64,000 nucleotides of DNA, from assembly GCA_016709335.1 (NCBI GenBank), contig JADJNC010000067.1, positions 62,001-126,000 of the forward strand, given 5' to 3'. Shown in pieces: positions 38,200 through 48,608 of this stretch. This DNA comes from Candidatus Propionivibrio dominans (GTDB lineage Bacteria > Pseudomonadota > Gammaproteobacteria > Burkholderiales > Rhodocyclaceae). The translations under genes were made by a program, and so were the position numbers. Numbering within the stretch: the stretch's first letter is position 1; the number at the start of each line of letters is the position of its first letter. The notes below the pieces were generated by a model, which was not told the DNA's origin, did no database searches, and saw only the letters and a list, made by a program, of their open reading frames with translations.

Positions 38200-38693
38200 G
38201 GAAGGCGAACACTCCGATGAACGCGCACCCGCTGCTGACCAGACTTGACACAATCCTTTACGGGCTGCTTGCCGCCCTGGCGCTCGTTGCCGCTTTCTGC
38301 ACGAACGCCAGTGCCCAGGATTCTTCGGACGAACTTGGCCGATTGTTCTTCACCCCCGAACGCCGGCAGACCCTCGATCGCCAGCGGCAACTCAATATTC
38401 AGGAAAAACAGGAAATTCCCGAAGACCCGACGCTGACCATCGACGGCGTCGTCACGCGCAGCAGCGGCAAGCGCACGGCGTGGGTCAACGGCGTCGCGCA
38501 AAACGAGAATGAAATGCCCAGTGGTGTAAAGGTTACACCGAGACGGAAAGACCCGGGCAAGGTCGTTGTTCAAGCCAGCGAATCCCCGGCCGGCAACGCC
38601 AGGGTGGGCGGTACGGTCAATAGGAATACTGGGGAAGCGACTGATCTGCTCAATGGTGGCCGGATCAGTACCAGGTCGACTGCAACAAAATAG
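38196..38693 (+). CDS. mshK: MshK-like (PilP-type) protein
   Basis: A 165-residue exported protein with an N-terminal hydrophobic segment (about 22-42). The mature part has RRQTLDRQRQLN and the hallmark DGVVTRSSGKRTAWVNGVAQNE, typical of MshK-like proteins of such clusters (a PilP-like link to the secretin). The C-terminal part is Gly/Asn-rich. An alternative start is ATG 38217. It follows MshJ with a four-base overlap and precedes the first pilin-like gene by three bases. Confidence 0.65.
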   Translation: MRKANTPMNAHPLLTRLDTILYGLLAALALVAAFCTNASAQDSSDELGRLFFTPERRQTLDRQRQLNIQEKQEIPEDPTLTIDGVVTRSSGKRTAWVNGVAQNENEMPSGVKVTPRRKDPGKVVVQASESPAGNARVGGTVNRNTGEATDLLNGGRISTRSTATK

Positions 38694-38696
38694 GCC

Positions 38697-39590
38697 ATGC
38701 GTCGAAGTACTTCCTCGGCATTTTTTGTCTATCAGCATGGAGCAGCATTGCTTATCTTCATGCTCTTCATTTTTCTCGTGGCTACCTCCTGGATTCTGGG
38801 GCAGAGCGGTGGCACAAGCGCGCGAAACCAACTAGATAAAGCGACGGCTACTACCATGGCACAGGCCAAGGAAGCCCTCATCGGAAGGGCGGCCACTGAC
38901 GCCAACCGACCCGGCAGCCTGACTTGCCCTGACGTAAGTAACGATGGTGTTGCGGATGGCGTCGCTGGAAATTGCACATCCTTTATCGGACGCTTTCCCT
39001 GGAAAACGCTCGACTTGCCCGAGTTACTTGACGGCAACGGGGAAAGGCTGTGGTACGCGCTTTCCCCCGGATTGCGCGACAACCCTGCCGCCCAGCCGAT
39101 CAACCCCCAGAAGGCGCTGGAACTGACCCTCGACGGCACAACGAACATTGCTGCTATTATTTTTTCCCCCGGCCCTCCCCTGGCGAACCAGAACAGTCGC
39201 CCGAGCAATGCCGTCGCCGACTACCTCGATGGCAGCAACAACGACGGCGACAACACCTACGTTTCCGGGCCACCGTCGGCGACCTTCAACGACAAGGCAT
39301 TGGCCATTACCCGCGACGACATCTTCCGCAACGTCAACAAGCGCGTTCTGGCGGAAATCCGTGGCCCGGACGCGCCGGGAGGCCCGTCGTACGGATTGCG
39401 CCGTTACTATAACGACTTCGGAAATTTTCCTTGGGCCGATAGCAATAACGACGGTATCGCTGACGTCGGCACAAGTTCAGGCAACCTGCCCTACAATGAC
39501 CTGGAGCTGAAGGCGCTACCACCACTTCCCTCCATACACCTGGCTGTTTCCGAACGGCTGGCTGCCACTGGTCAACTACCAGCGACTTAG
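38697..39590 (+). CDS. large minor-pilin-like protein, probable C-terminal frameshift
   Basis: A 297-residue protein with a GspK/PilX-like N-terminus (YQHGAALLIFMLFIFLVATSW) in place of the usual FTLIE motif. The following domain has SLTCPDVSNDG, GRFPWKTLDLPELLDGNGERLWYAL and a Gly/Asn/Asp-rich stretch (DGSNNDGDNTY). The annotated end LPPLPSIHLAVSERL is not family-like; the +1 frame around 39515-39525 encodes PPYTWLFPNGWLPLVNYQRL, a natural-looking continuation, and stays open to 39666, overlapping the next start. A one-base indel is likely, so the true protein is probably about 25 residues longer. Confidence 0.7.
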   Translation: MRRSTSSAFFVYQHGAALLIFMLFIFLVATSWILGQSGGTSARNQLDKATATTMAQAKEALIGRAATDANRPGSLTCPDVSNDGVADGVAGNCTSFIGRFPWKTLDLPELLDGNGERLWYALSPGLRDNPAAQPINPQKALELTLDGTTNIAAIIFSPGPPLANQNSRPSNAVADYLDGSNNDGDNTYVSGPPSATFNDKALAITRDDIFRNVNKRVLAEIRGPDAPGGPSYGLRRYYNDFGNFPWADSNNDGIADVGTSSGNLPYNDLELKALPPLPSIHLAVSERLAATGQLPAT

Positions 39591-39641
39591 CGCGAGTTCG
39601 GCCAGAATCACAATCGGCACCAGCAACATGGATGTCATACC

Positions 39642-40400
39642 ATGCCCAAGTTCGCCCTGCCCCTGACTACCATCGCCCGGGAACGCTCTCCAGTATTGTG
39701 TGAGGGGGGGTTCACCTTGGTCGAACTTGCGATCGTGCTGCTCATCGTGGCGCTTCTGATTGGAGGAATGCTGGTTCCATTATCTGCCCAGAGAGATATT
39801 CAGAACATAAACGATACACAAAGGCAGTTGGCATCGATCAACGAAGCATTACTTGGTTTTGCCGCAGACCAGCGCCGGCTTCCTTGTCCTGCCGTTCCTA
39901 ATGCTACGGGCATTGAAAATCCGGTGGGCGGTGGCGCATGCACAAACAACTTTGACGGCTTTCTTCCGGCAATCACCCTCGGCATTTCTCCAACAGATGC
40001 ACAGGGTTACGCCGTTGATGCCTGGGGAAATCGAATCAGATATTCAGTCACAAACGCTAATACCAACGCGTTCACAACCGCAGGCGGTATGCAAGTTGCA
40101 TGGTCAGGCGGCTTGACCCCCGATCTTCGTGTCTGCAACACTGCGGCGAATATCGTCGCGGCAGACTGCCCGGCAGCGGATCGAATGACTAACTCTGCCG
40201 TCGCCGTTGTCCTGTCGACGGGCAAGAACGGAGGGACCACCCCTGATGTAAGCAACATTGACGAACTGGCCAACTGGACTACATCAAACGACCGCGTCTT
40301 CGTTAGCGCTACGCCAAGTGCCGCTTTTGACGATATCGTTGTCTGGCTTTCCCCCAACATCCTCTACAATCGGCTGATTTCCGCCGGGCGCCTGCCCTAG
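39642..40400 (+). CDS. type IV pilin-like / pseudopilin protein
   Basis: A 252-residue prepilin. A rather long leader ends at Gly before FTLVELAIVLLIVALLIGGML, the class III-type N-methylation helix with Glu5. The mature domain has LLGFAADQRRLPCPAVPNATG, GGGACTNNFDGFLPAITLG and DAWGNRIRYSV, a pattern shared in outline with the preceding protein. It is larger than typical major pilins and is probably a minor pilin. It ends the operon; no prepilin peptidase gene lies in the window. Confidence 0.82.
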   Translation: MPKFALPLTTIARERSPVLCEGGFTLVELAIVLLIVALLIGGMLVPLSAQRDIQNINDTQRQLASINEALLGFAADQRRLPCPAVPNATGIENPVGGGACTNNFDGFLPAITLGISPTDAQGYAVDAWGNRIRYSVTNANTNAFTTAGGMQVAWSGGLTPDLRVCNTAANIVAADCPAADRMTNSAVAVVLSTGKNGGTTPDVSNIDELANWTTSNDRVFVSATPSAAFDDIVVWLSPNILYNRLISAGRLP

Positions 40401-40621
40401 CCCAGGGACAAGCGCGACAGTCCACGGTTTGCCAGCCACTGCCCTGCAGCCCGCTTGAAATACTGAAATCTGAAAATATCGGGAACCATTCGGTGCAGGC
40501 TTCCAGTACCGGGTTGTTCGCTTCCGCTGACATGGGGAGAGAACTACACCGGAGAATTTGCCTTGAGCCAATCGTGTACGGCGCGCTGATTACGTTCCCC
40601 CGGAGTCAACACTCAGGGCGC

Positions 40622-41101
40622 TCATGAGTTCGCTTCCGTCATGGCGGCGAAGCGGGCGCGGATAGCCGCCACGCGCTCACGATTCACGCCGAAGTCGGAG
40701 TAGCCGAGGCGCGACGCCGAGCGCATCTGAATGGCACCGGGCGGATCGAAAAGAAATTCGACATCGTCCACAAAGCCGAGCAGCGCCGAGCGGAATTCGG
40801 CATGAATGTAAGCCGCTTCGACGCGCACAATGCGCACTCGCTCCATTCCATTAAGCACACCAAGCAGCCGGCTTTGCGCCTGCGCCGCATCGCCGCTGTA
40901 GCGCAAGGCTGCAACCCGCTGGCTTTCAGCGCTGGCCAGTGACGACACGCAGTTGGGCGAAGCCGGGCAGGGCGCAAGCCGGCTCCCGTTCTGGCCCGTA
41001 TTCGCCGGCGGTATTCCACCCGAACAGCCGGCCAACGCCAGCGCGACGAGCAGCGTCAGTTTGCCCGTCCATCGTGTTGTTGGCCTGTGTGCTCCGCTCA
41101 A
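40622..41101 (-). CDS. DUF1499 lipoprotein
   Basis: A 159-residue DUF1499 protein. The signal peptide ends in the lipobox LALAGCSG. The mature part begins LAPCPASPNCVSSLA, the family signature, followed by VRIVRVEAAYIHAEFRSALLGFVDDVEFLFD and RSASRLGYSDFGVNRERV. The function of the family is unknown. It is divergent from the TerC gene and has no operon partner. The 220 bases downstream (40401-40621) show nothing recognisable. Confidence 0.85.
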   Translation of the reverse strand: MSGAHRPTTRWTGKLTLLVALALAGCSGGIPPANTGQNGSRLAPCPASPNCVSSLASAESQRVAALRYSGDAAQAQSRLLGVLNGMERVRIVRVEAAYIHAEFRSALLGFVDDVEFLFDPPGAIQMRSASRLGYSDFGVNRERVAAIRARFAAMTEANS

Positions 41102-41278
41102 TGTTTCAGGCCATCATACCGGCATGGGTTGCACCTATCCAGTGGTTACCGAGGGGCCGGGGTTTCGGTCCAGTTAGCTTGCGTACAGCGTGTCCTGTCC
41201 ACTGCCGACACGCTGCCCATGTGCACAGTCAGCCTGTATCATGGAAACCTGACTGATCAGACCGGCAGAACGCCCAAG

Positions 41279-41965
41279 ATGCTTGAGTATTTATCTTCAA
41301 CCCAGGAGTTTCTGATTCCGCTCATCCAGATCATCGGGATTGACATCGTGCTCTCCGGCGATAATGCCTTGGTAATTGCCCTGGCCGCACGAGCATTGCC
41401 GCCCGAGCAGCAAAGAAAAGCGGTGGCCTGGGGTGCCGCTGCCGCGATCAGCATGCGCATCGTGCTGACCCTCACGGCAGTGACATTGCTGACCATGCCC
41501 TACCTCAAGCTGATTGGCTCCGTTTTTCTGATGTGGATAGGCATCCGGCTTCTCGATTCGGACGAAGGCGAAAGCGACATCGAGCCAGGTCGCAGCCTCG
41601 CCGCTGCCATCCGGACTATTCTTTTTGCCGACATGGTGATGAGCCTGGACAATGTTCTGGGTGTCGCGGCAGCAGCCAGAGGCAGTATTACCCTTCTCGT
41701 CATTGGCCTCGGCCTGTCGATTCCATTGGTTATTTTTGGTGCGAACATGCTGCTTCGGCTGATGCAACGCTTTCCGGTGATCATCACCATCGGTGCGGGA
41801 CTGATTGGGTATGTCGCCGGTGAAATGGCTGTCACCGACCCCGCCATCAAGGGGTGGGTGGATCTCGAATTCAATGCCTTGCAGCAAATCGTACCGATCG
41901 CCTGCGCAGCGCTGACCCTCATCATTGGCCGGGTTCTGGGCGCCAGGAAGACAGCGGCTGCATGA
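41279..41965 (+). CDS. TerC/YjbE-family integral membrane protein
   Basis: A 228-residue inner-membrane protein with about seven helices. The TerC family motifs are present: IDIVLSGDNALVIALAAR near the N-terminus and FADMVMSLDNVLGVAAAA in the middle, each with conserved Asp and Asn, proposed to bind metal. TerC-family proteins are linked to manganese or calcium export. ATG 41279 gives the usual MLEYLSSTQEFL start. No yybP-ykoY manganese riboswitch could be recognised upstream. Confidence 0.88.
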   Translation: MLEYLSSTQEFLIPLIQIIGIDIVLSGDNALVIALAARALPPEQQRKAVAWGAAAAISMRIVLTLTAVTLLTMPYLKLIGSVFLMWIGIRLLDSDEGESDIEPGRSLAAAIRTILFADMVMSLDNVLGVAAAARGSITLLVIGLGLSIPLVIFGANMLLRLMQRFPVIITIGAGLIGYVAGEMAVTDPAIKGWVDLEFNALQQIVPIACAALTLIIGRVLGARKTAAA

Positions 41966-42135
41966 CCCAGGGGGTAATGGTTCAAGCGAAGAAATCTTCA
42001 CACCCCTGTTTTCCTGGTTTCCGATTTGCTGTAGAAATGGATACAGTCACCCCAAGGCAGGGATAAGTCGATTTTCCTGCCGGACAATTATTACCTGCAG
42101 GCAAGGCACGCTTCTTCACTAACGAAAGCAATCTT

Positions 42136-42567
42136 ATGAAACGGGTACTACTGCCGATTGACGGTTCCGAATGCGCTCTGCGGGGCGTGGCATTGCTTAT
42201 TTCAAAACGCGCCCTTTACCTTAGCCCTGACGATCTTGAAATCCATCTGGTTAACGTTCAGGCGCCCTTTTCACACGATGTCAGCCGTTTCGTCAGCCAC
42301 GAGCAGACGGCCGCCTTTCATCGTGAACAGAGCGAACAGGCCTTGCGCGGCGCCTGCGCGCTGCTTGATGCGGCCGGCGCCCGTTATGTCTGTCACCTGG
42401 AAGTCGGCAAGGTGGCTGAAGTGATCACCGGCCTGGCCAAATCATTGCGGTGTGACCAGATCGTCATGGGAACGCATGGCCGAGGTGCGCTCAAGGAGTT
42501 GCTTCTGGGGTCGATTACGCTGAAAGTCCTGCAGCTTTCGGATATCCCCGTATTGCTCGTCAAGTAA
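42136..42567 (+). CDS. universal stress protein (UspA family)
   Basis: A 143-residue UspA-fold protein. It begins MKRVLLPIDGSECALRG and has the nucleotide-binding G-2x-G-9x-G pattern in IVMGTHGRGALKELLLGSITLKVLQ, so it likely binds ATP. It is a single gene, followed four bases later by the convergent end of hslU. Its role in stress tolerance is inferred from the family. Confidence 0.9.
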   Translation: MKRVLLPIDGSECALRGVALLISKRALYLSPDDLEIHLVNVQAPFSHDVSRFVSHEQTAAFHREQSEQALRGACALLDAAGARYVCHLEVGKVAEVITGLAKSLRCDQIVMGTHGRGALKELLLGSITLKVLQLSDIPVLLVK

Positions 42568-42571
42568 AGCG

Positions 42572-43903
42572 CTAAAGAACGTAGCGCGACAGGTCTTCGT
42601 TCCTGGCCAGTTCTTCGAGTCGCCCATCGACATAGTCGGCGTCGATGCGGATCGTTTGCTCCCCGGCGCTGCCGGCGCTGAACGAAACTTCTTCAAGCAG
42701 CCGCTCCATGACGGTGTACAGGCGGCGTGCACCGATGTTTTCGGTGCGCTCATTGACCGACCAGGCGACCTCGGCCAGGCGCTGGATGCCATCCGGCAGG
42801 AATTCAAGCGAGACACCCTCGGTGGCCAGCAGCGCCTGATACTGCATGGTCAGGCAGGCATCGGTCTGGGTCAGAATCTGCTCGAAATCGGCCACCGAGA
42901 GGGAGTCGAGTTCAACGCGGATCGGAAAGCGCCCCTGCAATTCCGGAATCAGATCCGAGGGCTTGGCCAGATGGAAGGCACCGCTGGCGATGAACAGCAC
43001 ATGATCGGTGCGGATCATTCCGTATTTGGTTGAGACCGTCGTTCCCTCGACCAGCGGCAGCAGGTCGCGCTGAACGCCCTGGCGCGAGACATCGGCGCCA
43101 TGCGAATCGCTGCGCGAGGTAATCTTGTCGATCTCGTCGAGGAAGACGATGCCGTTCTGCTCCACATCGCGCACGGCATCGTGCTTGACCTCTTCGTCGT
43201 TGACCAGTTTGCCCGCTTCCTCTTCGACCAGCAGCTTGCGCGCTTCGCTGATCTTCAGCTTTCTCGACTTCTTGCGCGCACCGCCCATGTTCTGGAACAT
43301 GCCCTGGATCTGCGAAGTCAGTTCCTCCATTCCGGGCGGGGCAAAGATCTCGGCCTGCATCGCCGGCCCGGCCAGCTCGATTTCAATCTCCTTGTCATCA
43401 AGCAGGCCTTCGCGCAATTTCTTGCGGAACTTCTGCCGTGTTGCACCCTCGTCGGCCGCTTGCGTATCGTTGAAAAAATTTCCGCGTGCCGGCGGCAGCA
43501 AGACATCGAGAATGCGTTCCTCGGCCGCATCGTCGGCGCGCACGCGAACGGCCTTCATCGCCAGATCGCGGCCGTTCTTGATGGCAATTTCGGCCAGATC
43601 GCGAATGATCGTTTCAACATCGCGCCCGACATAACCGACTTCGGTGAATTTGGTCGCCTCGATCTTGATGAAGGGCGCATGCGCCAGCCGCGCCAGGCGG
43701 CGCGCGATCTCGGTTTTGCCGACACCCGTCGGGCCGATCATCAGAATGTTCTTGGGGGTGATTTCCTGGCGCAGCGGCTCTTCAACCTGCGCCCGCCGCC
43801 AGCGGTTGCGCAGCGCGATGGCAACGGCCCTCTTGGCCTTTCCCTGCCCGACGATGTGCTTGTCGAGTTCGTGAACAATGTCCTGCGGAGTCAGTTGAGT
43901 CAT
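42572..43903 (-). CDS. hslU: ATP-dependent protease ATPase subunit HslU
   Basis: A 443-residue AAA+ unfoldase of the HslUV (ClpYQ) protease. It starts [20 protein letters not shown], with Walker [16 protein letters not shown], the pore motif YVGRDVE, Walker [12 protein letters not shown], and the sensor Arg in the C-terminal part. The last residues EDLSRYVL match the tail inserted into HslV. It follows hslV in the same operon, 37 bases apart. Confidence 0.97.
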   Translation of the reverse strand: MTQLTPQDIVHELDKHIVGQGKAKRAVAIALRNRWRRAQVEEPLRQEITPKNILMIGPTGVGKTEIARRLARLAHAPFIKIEATKFTEVGYVGRDVETIIRDLAEIAIKNGRDLAMKAVRVRADDAAEERILDVLLPPARGNFFNDTQAADEGATRQKFRKKLREGLLDDKEIEIELAGPAMQAEIFAPPGMEELTSQIQGMFQNMGGARKKSRKLKISEARKLLVEEEAGKLVNDEEVKHDAVRDVEQNGIVFLDEIDKITSRSDSHGADVSRQGVQRDLLPLVEGTTVSTKYGMIRTDHVLFIASGAFHLAKPSDLIPELQGRFPIRVELDSLSVADFEQILTQTDACLTMQYQALLATEGVSLEFLPDGIQRLAEVAWSVNERTENIGARRLYTVMERLLEEVSFSAGSAGEQTIRIDADYVDGRLEELARNEDLSRYVL

Positions 43904-43940
43904 GTCAATCCTGCGCTGTAATCAGTGGTCACAAGACCAT

Positions 43941-44477
43941 TCAGTCAAGCGTCTCGATGGTGAAGCTGTGGTTGGTGTAGATGCACAGGTCGCCGGCGAT
44001 GGTGAGCGACTTGCGGATGACCTCGGCCGGATCGAGTTCGGTATTTTCGATCAGCGCGCGCGCCGCCGACTGGGCGAAAGCACCGCCCGAACCAATGGCG
44101 ACAATGCCGTACTCCGGCTCCAGCACGTCGCCGTTGCCGGTAATCACCAGTGAATTGTCCTGATCGGCAACGGCCAGCATCGCCTCCAGCCGGCGTAGCG
44201 CCCGGTCGCTGCGCCAGTCCTTGGCCAACTCGACCGCCGAGCGCATCAAATTGCCCTGATGCTTGTCGAGCTTGGCTTCGAAACGCTCAAAGAGCGTGAA
44301 TGCATCCGCCGTGCCGCCGGCAAAGCCGGCCAGAATCTTTCCCTGATGAATGCGCCGAACCTTGCGCGCACTGGCCTTGATGACGATGTTGCCGAGCGTG
44401 ACCTGACCGTCGCCGCCCATGGCCACGCGCTGGCCTCGACGCACCGACAGGATCGTCGTGCCGTGGTATTGCTCCAT
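43941..44477 (-). CDS. hslV: ATP-dependent protease peptidase subunit HslV
   Basis: A 178-residue threonine protease that forms the HslUV proteolytic core. The catalytic Thr follows the short propeptide in [14 protein letters not shown]. The segments [34 protein letters not shown] and [13 protein letters not shown] are typical. It lies nine bases after the STAS-module gene and directly before hslU. Confidence 0.97.
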   Translation of the reverse strand: MEQYHGTTILSVRRGQRVAMGGDGQVTLGNIVIKASARKVRRIHQGKILAGFAGGTADAFTLFERFEAKLDKHQGNLMRSAVELAKDWRSDRALRRLEAMLAVADQDNSLVITGNGDVLEPEYGIVAIGSGGAFAQSAARALIENTELDPAEVIRKSLTIAGDLCIYTNHSFTIETLD

Positions 44478-44486
44478 GACTAAACC

Positions 44487-45734
44487 CTAGTGTTTTGCAA
44501 AGATGATGCTCGCTACCGCTTTCAGGCCAACGACGCCGAACAGTTCGGCAACGAGATGGTTGGGGTGGCGAAAGACGATCTGCTTTCCGCTACGCCGGAC
44601 GGTCGTCAACACATTGAGCAGCGCTCCGGCACTGATGAAATCGATACGCTTCAAGGCCACGCAATCGATGATCACCGGATCGTGCACCCCGGCATACCCC
44701 GACAGATCGCCAAAACGGGACGCCTTGATATCGCCATGCAGCCCATAGGCGTCAGCGTCCACCTCATCTCCAGCACCATTGCTTGCCCTCTTCAGCACCG
44801 GCTCGGGTGCGGCAACCCGTTTGGCTTCCCAGGACGGCGGCGAGACCTCGAAGGTCACCGCATAGTTGATTGCCAGATCCTCGAATCTCTCGTACTGCCC
44901 CTGCAACTGGCACAGTTCAAGAAGCAGCAGCCAGCATTCCCTGTCTTCAGCCCGCCCGCTCTCGACACACTTTTCGAGCAGCGCTTGCAGTGTGTCACGG
45001 CCCAGCAACTCAAGCTCGCGTCCGGCTTTTCTTGCCTGTTGCAAAAGGCTCAGCAGGCGGGCACAACCCCCGGCATCAAGGCGACTGACCTTCGACAGAT
45101 CGACACGCAGCTTCGGATTCTTTTCGAGCGCCTGGCGAATGGCGTCGAACGCCGCGTTGTTGTCGTCGGTCAGGGTGCCCCTCAACAGCAGGTTGCCGGC
45201 AAGTACTTCCTTGGTCTTTGCCGGACCACTGGATCTGTCGCGCCAGCCGGGCGGCGATTTTTCAAAGGACTGGGCGTAATCGATCTCCAGCGCTTCGAAC
45301 GCCGCCTTTTGTCCGCTCAGCTTGTACAGGTCGAAAAGCATCATCCACAAGCGCTCCCCCGGACCAAAGTGATGAATGCGCACGGCATTCTCAAGCAGGG
45401 TTCGAACCATCTCGTCCTGCCCGTTGGCATAGAGAATCGCTGCTTCCTGGGCTTCGGCATCGACCGGGTCAATTTCAGCTTCAATGTGAAAATCCGGCGA
45501 ACTCTCGCTGAATACAAAATCGCTGAAGTCGAGCGACGAAGGGTCGTCAATGTCATTCACTGGCGCAGGCGCGGGGCCGGGCTTGGCAGACGCGCCGGAA
45601 GGGATGGGCGTATCAGTGGGCGTAATTTCCCTTGGCGCCGGAGGCGCTTCCTGAGGCACCTCTTTTGCACGAGGTACGGCAGCCGGCCTGGAAACCATTT
45701 TTTCCGGCGTTTTTTTGAAGAATGAGAAAACCAT
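44487..45734 (-). CDS. protein with duplicated helical-hairpin plus STAS modules
   Basis: A 415-residue soluble protein. After a Lys/Pro-rich N-terminus (about 1-85) it carries an internal duplication. Module 1 has WMMLFDLYKLSGQKAAFEALEIDYAQSFEKSPPGW (read in parts) and a STAS-like domain with LRVDLSKVSRLDAGGCARLLSLLQQA. Module 2 repeats this as WLLLLELCQLQGQYERFEDLAINYAVTFEVSPPSW and DPVIIDCVALKRIDFISAGALLNVL. The helical pair resembles the C-terminal FimV/TPR-type unit. It is the first gene before hslVU. The start is probably ATG 45734, but no ribosome site is clear. Confidence 0.75.
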   Translation of the reverse strand: MVFSFFKKTPEKMVSRPAAVPRAKEVPQEAPPAPREITPTDTPIPSGASAKPGPAPAPVNDIDDPSSLDFSDFVFSESSPDFHIEAEIDPVDAEAQEAAILYANGQDEMVRTLLENAVRIHHFGPGERLWMMLFDLYKLSGQKAAFEALEIDYAQSFEKSPPGWRDRSSGPAKTKEVLAGNLLLRGTLTDDNNAAFDAIRQALEKNPKLRVDLSKVSRLDAGGCARLLSLLQQARKAGRELELLGRDTLQALLEKCVESGRAEDRECWLLLLELCQLQGQYERFEDLAINYAVTFEVSPPSWEAKRVAAPEPVLKRASNGAGDEVDADAYGLHGDIKASRFGDLSGYAGVHDPVIIDCVALKRIDFISAGALLNVLTTVRRSGKQIVFRHPNHLVAELFGVVGLKAVASIIFAKH

Positions 45735-45856
45735 AGTCCGCGGAGACAAACCGACTTGATCGACAGGCGTCTGTTTTAACACATCCCCCAGCACTCTGCA
45801 ATTTCAGCCCGTTTTCTGTGTTGCGAGTTTTTGATTTCTCCTGTTTTTGTTTCGCG

Positions 45857-47210
<1,354 letters not shown>

Positions 47211-47232
47211 TTTTTCTGGTTTGCTGCCCTGA

Positions 47233-48045
47233 TCAATGACGAGCGCCAAAGCTGTGCAGCAGTGCGCTCAACACCCCCATGCCGACCAGGAGAAGTCCCA
47301 GCAGAGGGCCAAAAGGCTGGTCCAACAATAGCGCCAGCGCAAATGCAGTGACATGCGCCAGGAGGCCGCTCAGCACCGCCAGCAGCAAGGCCCGGTGCCA
47401 GCCGTCGGCCCAGTTGAAGGCGATCAGCGGCGGCACGAAGATCAGCGCGAAGGCACCCATCACACCGACGCTCATGGTCGATAGCGCCAGCGCACCGGCC
47501 ACCAGCAGATCGAAGGCAAAGTGCGCACGGCGCTCGGAAAGACCGCGCGCACGGAAAAAGTCGGGGAAGAAGTGCGCCAGCAGCAGTCGGCGCGACAGCC
47601 AGCGCAGACTGAAAAAAGACAACAGTGCAAAGGCTACGGCGTTGATCAGATGCGAGCGGTCGGTGAAGTACAGCTGGCCGTCGAACAGCGCATGGCCCAT
47701 GCGTTCGGCGAGCGGCAGGTTGGCTACCAGCAGCACCGAAACGCCCCAGCCGAGCAGCAGCAACATCGCGTAGGCGGCACCCTGGGTACCGCGTGTGGCG
47801 CCTTCAAAGGCGTGCTTGAGACTGGCCGCCAGACCGGCGGCGACCAGTCCGCCGAGCACCAGTGGCAACCCGAAGAGCATGGCCAGCAGCGAGCCGGCGG
47901 CGGCGGTCTGGGCGAAAGCCAGCGCCGCCAGCCACTCGTCGCGCAGGCGCAGATAGCAACCGAGCAAGGGCAACAGAACGGCGAAGACAAGACCGGTGAC
48001 AAAGGGCTCGGCAAACAGCGGGTCGAAGAGCAATTCAGTATTCAT
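47233..48045 (-). CDS. znuB: zinc/manganese-type ABC transporter permease (ZnuB-like)
   Basis: A 270-residue ABC-3 family inner-membrane permease with about eight helices. The segments GLVFAVLLPLLGCYLRLRDEWLAALAFAQTAAAGSLLAMLF, in parts, and ALSTMSVGVMGAFALIFVPPLIAFNWADGW are typical of metal permeases. ATG 48045 overlaps the ATPase stop by four bases (ATGA). It ends a zinc-related operon that begins with a Fur/Zur-type regulator at 51889. Confidence 0.85.
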   Translation of the reverse strand: MNTELLFDPLFAEPFVTGLVFAVLLPLLGCYLRLRDEWLAALAFAQTAAAGSLLAMLFGLPLVLGGLVAAGLAASLKHAFEGATRGTQGAAYAMLLLLGWGVSVLLVANLPLAERMGHALFDGQLYFTDRSHLINAVAFALLSFFSLRWLSRRLLLAHFFPDFFRARGLSERRAHFAFDLLVAGALALSTMSVGVMGAFALIFVPPLIAFNWADGWHRALLLAVLSGLLAHVTAFALALLLDQPFGPLLGLLLVGMGVLSALLHSFGARH

Positions 48046-48608
48046 CCGAGCACCACCGTACGATCGCAAACAGCATCGATAAAACGCGCGTCATGGCTGA
48101 CGACGAGCAGACTGGCTCCTTCGTCCGCTCGCCGACGCAACGCCCCTTCGAGAAATGAGATGCCATCCGGGTCGAGATTGTTGGTCGGTTCGTCGAGCAG
48201 AACGACATCGGCTGGTGCCTGCAGGCAGGCCCACAGGTAGAGAAATTGCAACTGCCCACCGGACAGCCGATCGAGCCGCCCGGCGAGTCGGGATTCCAGC
48301 CAGGGCGGCAATCCCTCGGCGCTGGCGCCGGTCAGGGCCAGCAGTTCGGCGCCGTTGAAGGGGATCCCCTCGATGGCCGGTGCCTGCTGTTGTTGCAGGG
48401 AAATGCGCAGGCCAGGCCGCTTGTCGATGCGACCCGAGAAAATCCGCGCCGAGCCGGTCAGAGCGGCGAGCAGGGTCGATTTGCCGCAGCCATTCGGACC
48501 GACGATGCCGAGCACTTCCCCGCCGCCCAGGCGCAAGGACAACGGGCCTACGACCGGGCGCGCATAGCCGGCGCTCAGGGCATCGACTTCGAACAGGGCG
48601 GCGCTCAT
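48042..48608 (-). CDS. znuC: metal ABC transporter ATP-binding protein (ZnuC-like)
   Basis: A 188-residue ATPase, shorter than typical ZnuC (about 250) because the C-terminal extension is missing. Walker A GPNGCGKSTLL, the Q-loop SLQQQQAPAIEG, signature LSGGQLQFLYLW, Walker B VVLLDEPTNNLDP and the H-loop VVSHDARF are complete. It overlaps both neighbours by four bases (ATGA), so the znuA-C-B proteins are translationally coupled. Confidence 0.88.
   Translation of the reverse strand: MSAALFEVDALSAGYARPVVGPLSLRLGGGEVLGIVGPNGCGKSTLLAALTGSARIFSGRIDKRPGLRISLQQQQAPAIEGIPFNGAELLALTGASAEGLPPWLESRLAGRLDRLSGGQLQFLYLWACLQAPADVVLLDEPTNNLDPDGISFLEGALRRRADEGASLLVVSHDARFIDAVCDRTVVLG

Noticed and set aside
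40284..40571. Minus-strand 95-residue frame at the end of the pilus operon
   Set aside because: It overlaps the pilin gene, has no ribosome site or family-like motif, and looks like a shadow.
41102..41278. Manganese (yybP-ykoY) riboswitch before the TerC gene
   Set aside because: TerC genes often carry one, but I could not find its conserved core sequences in this leader.
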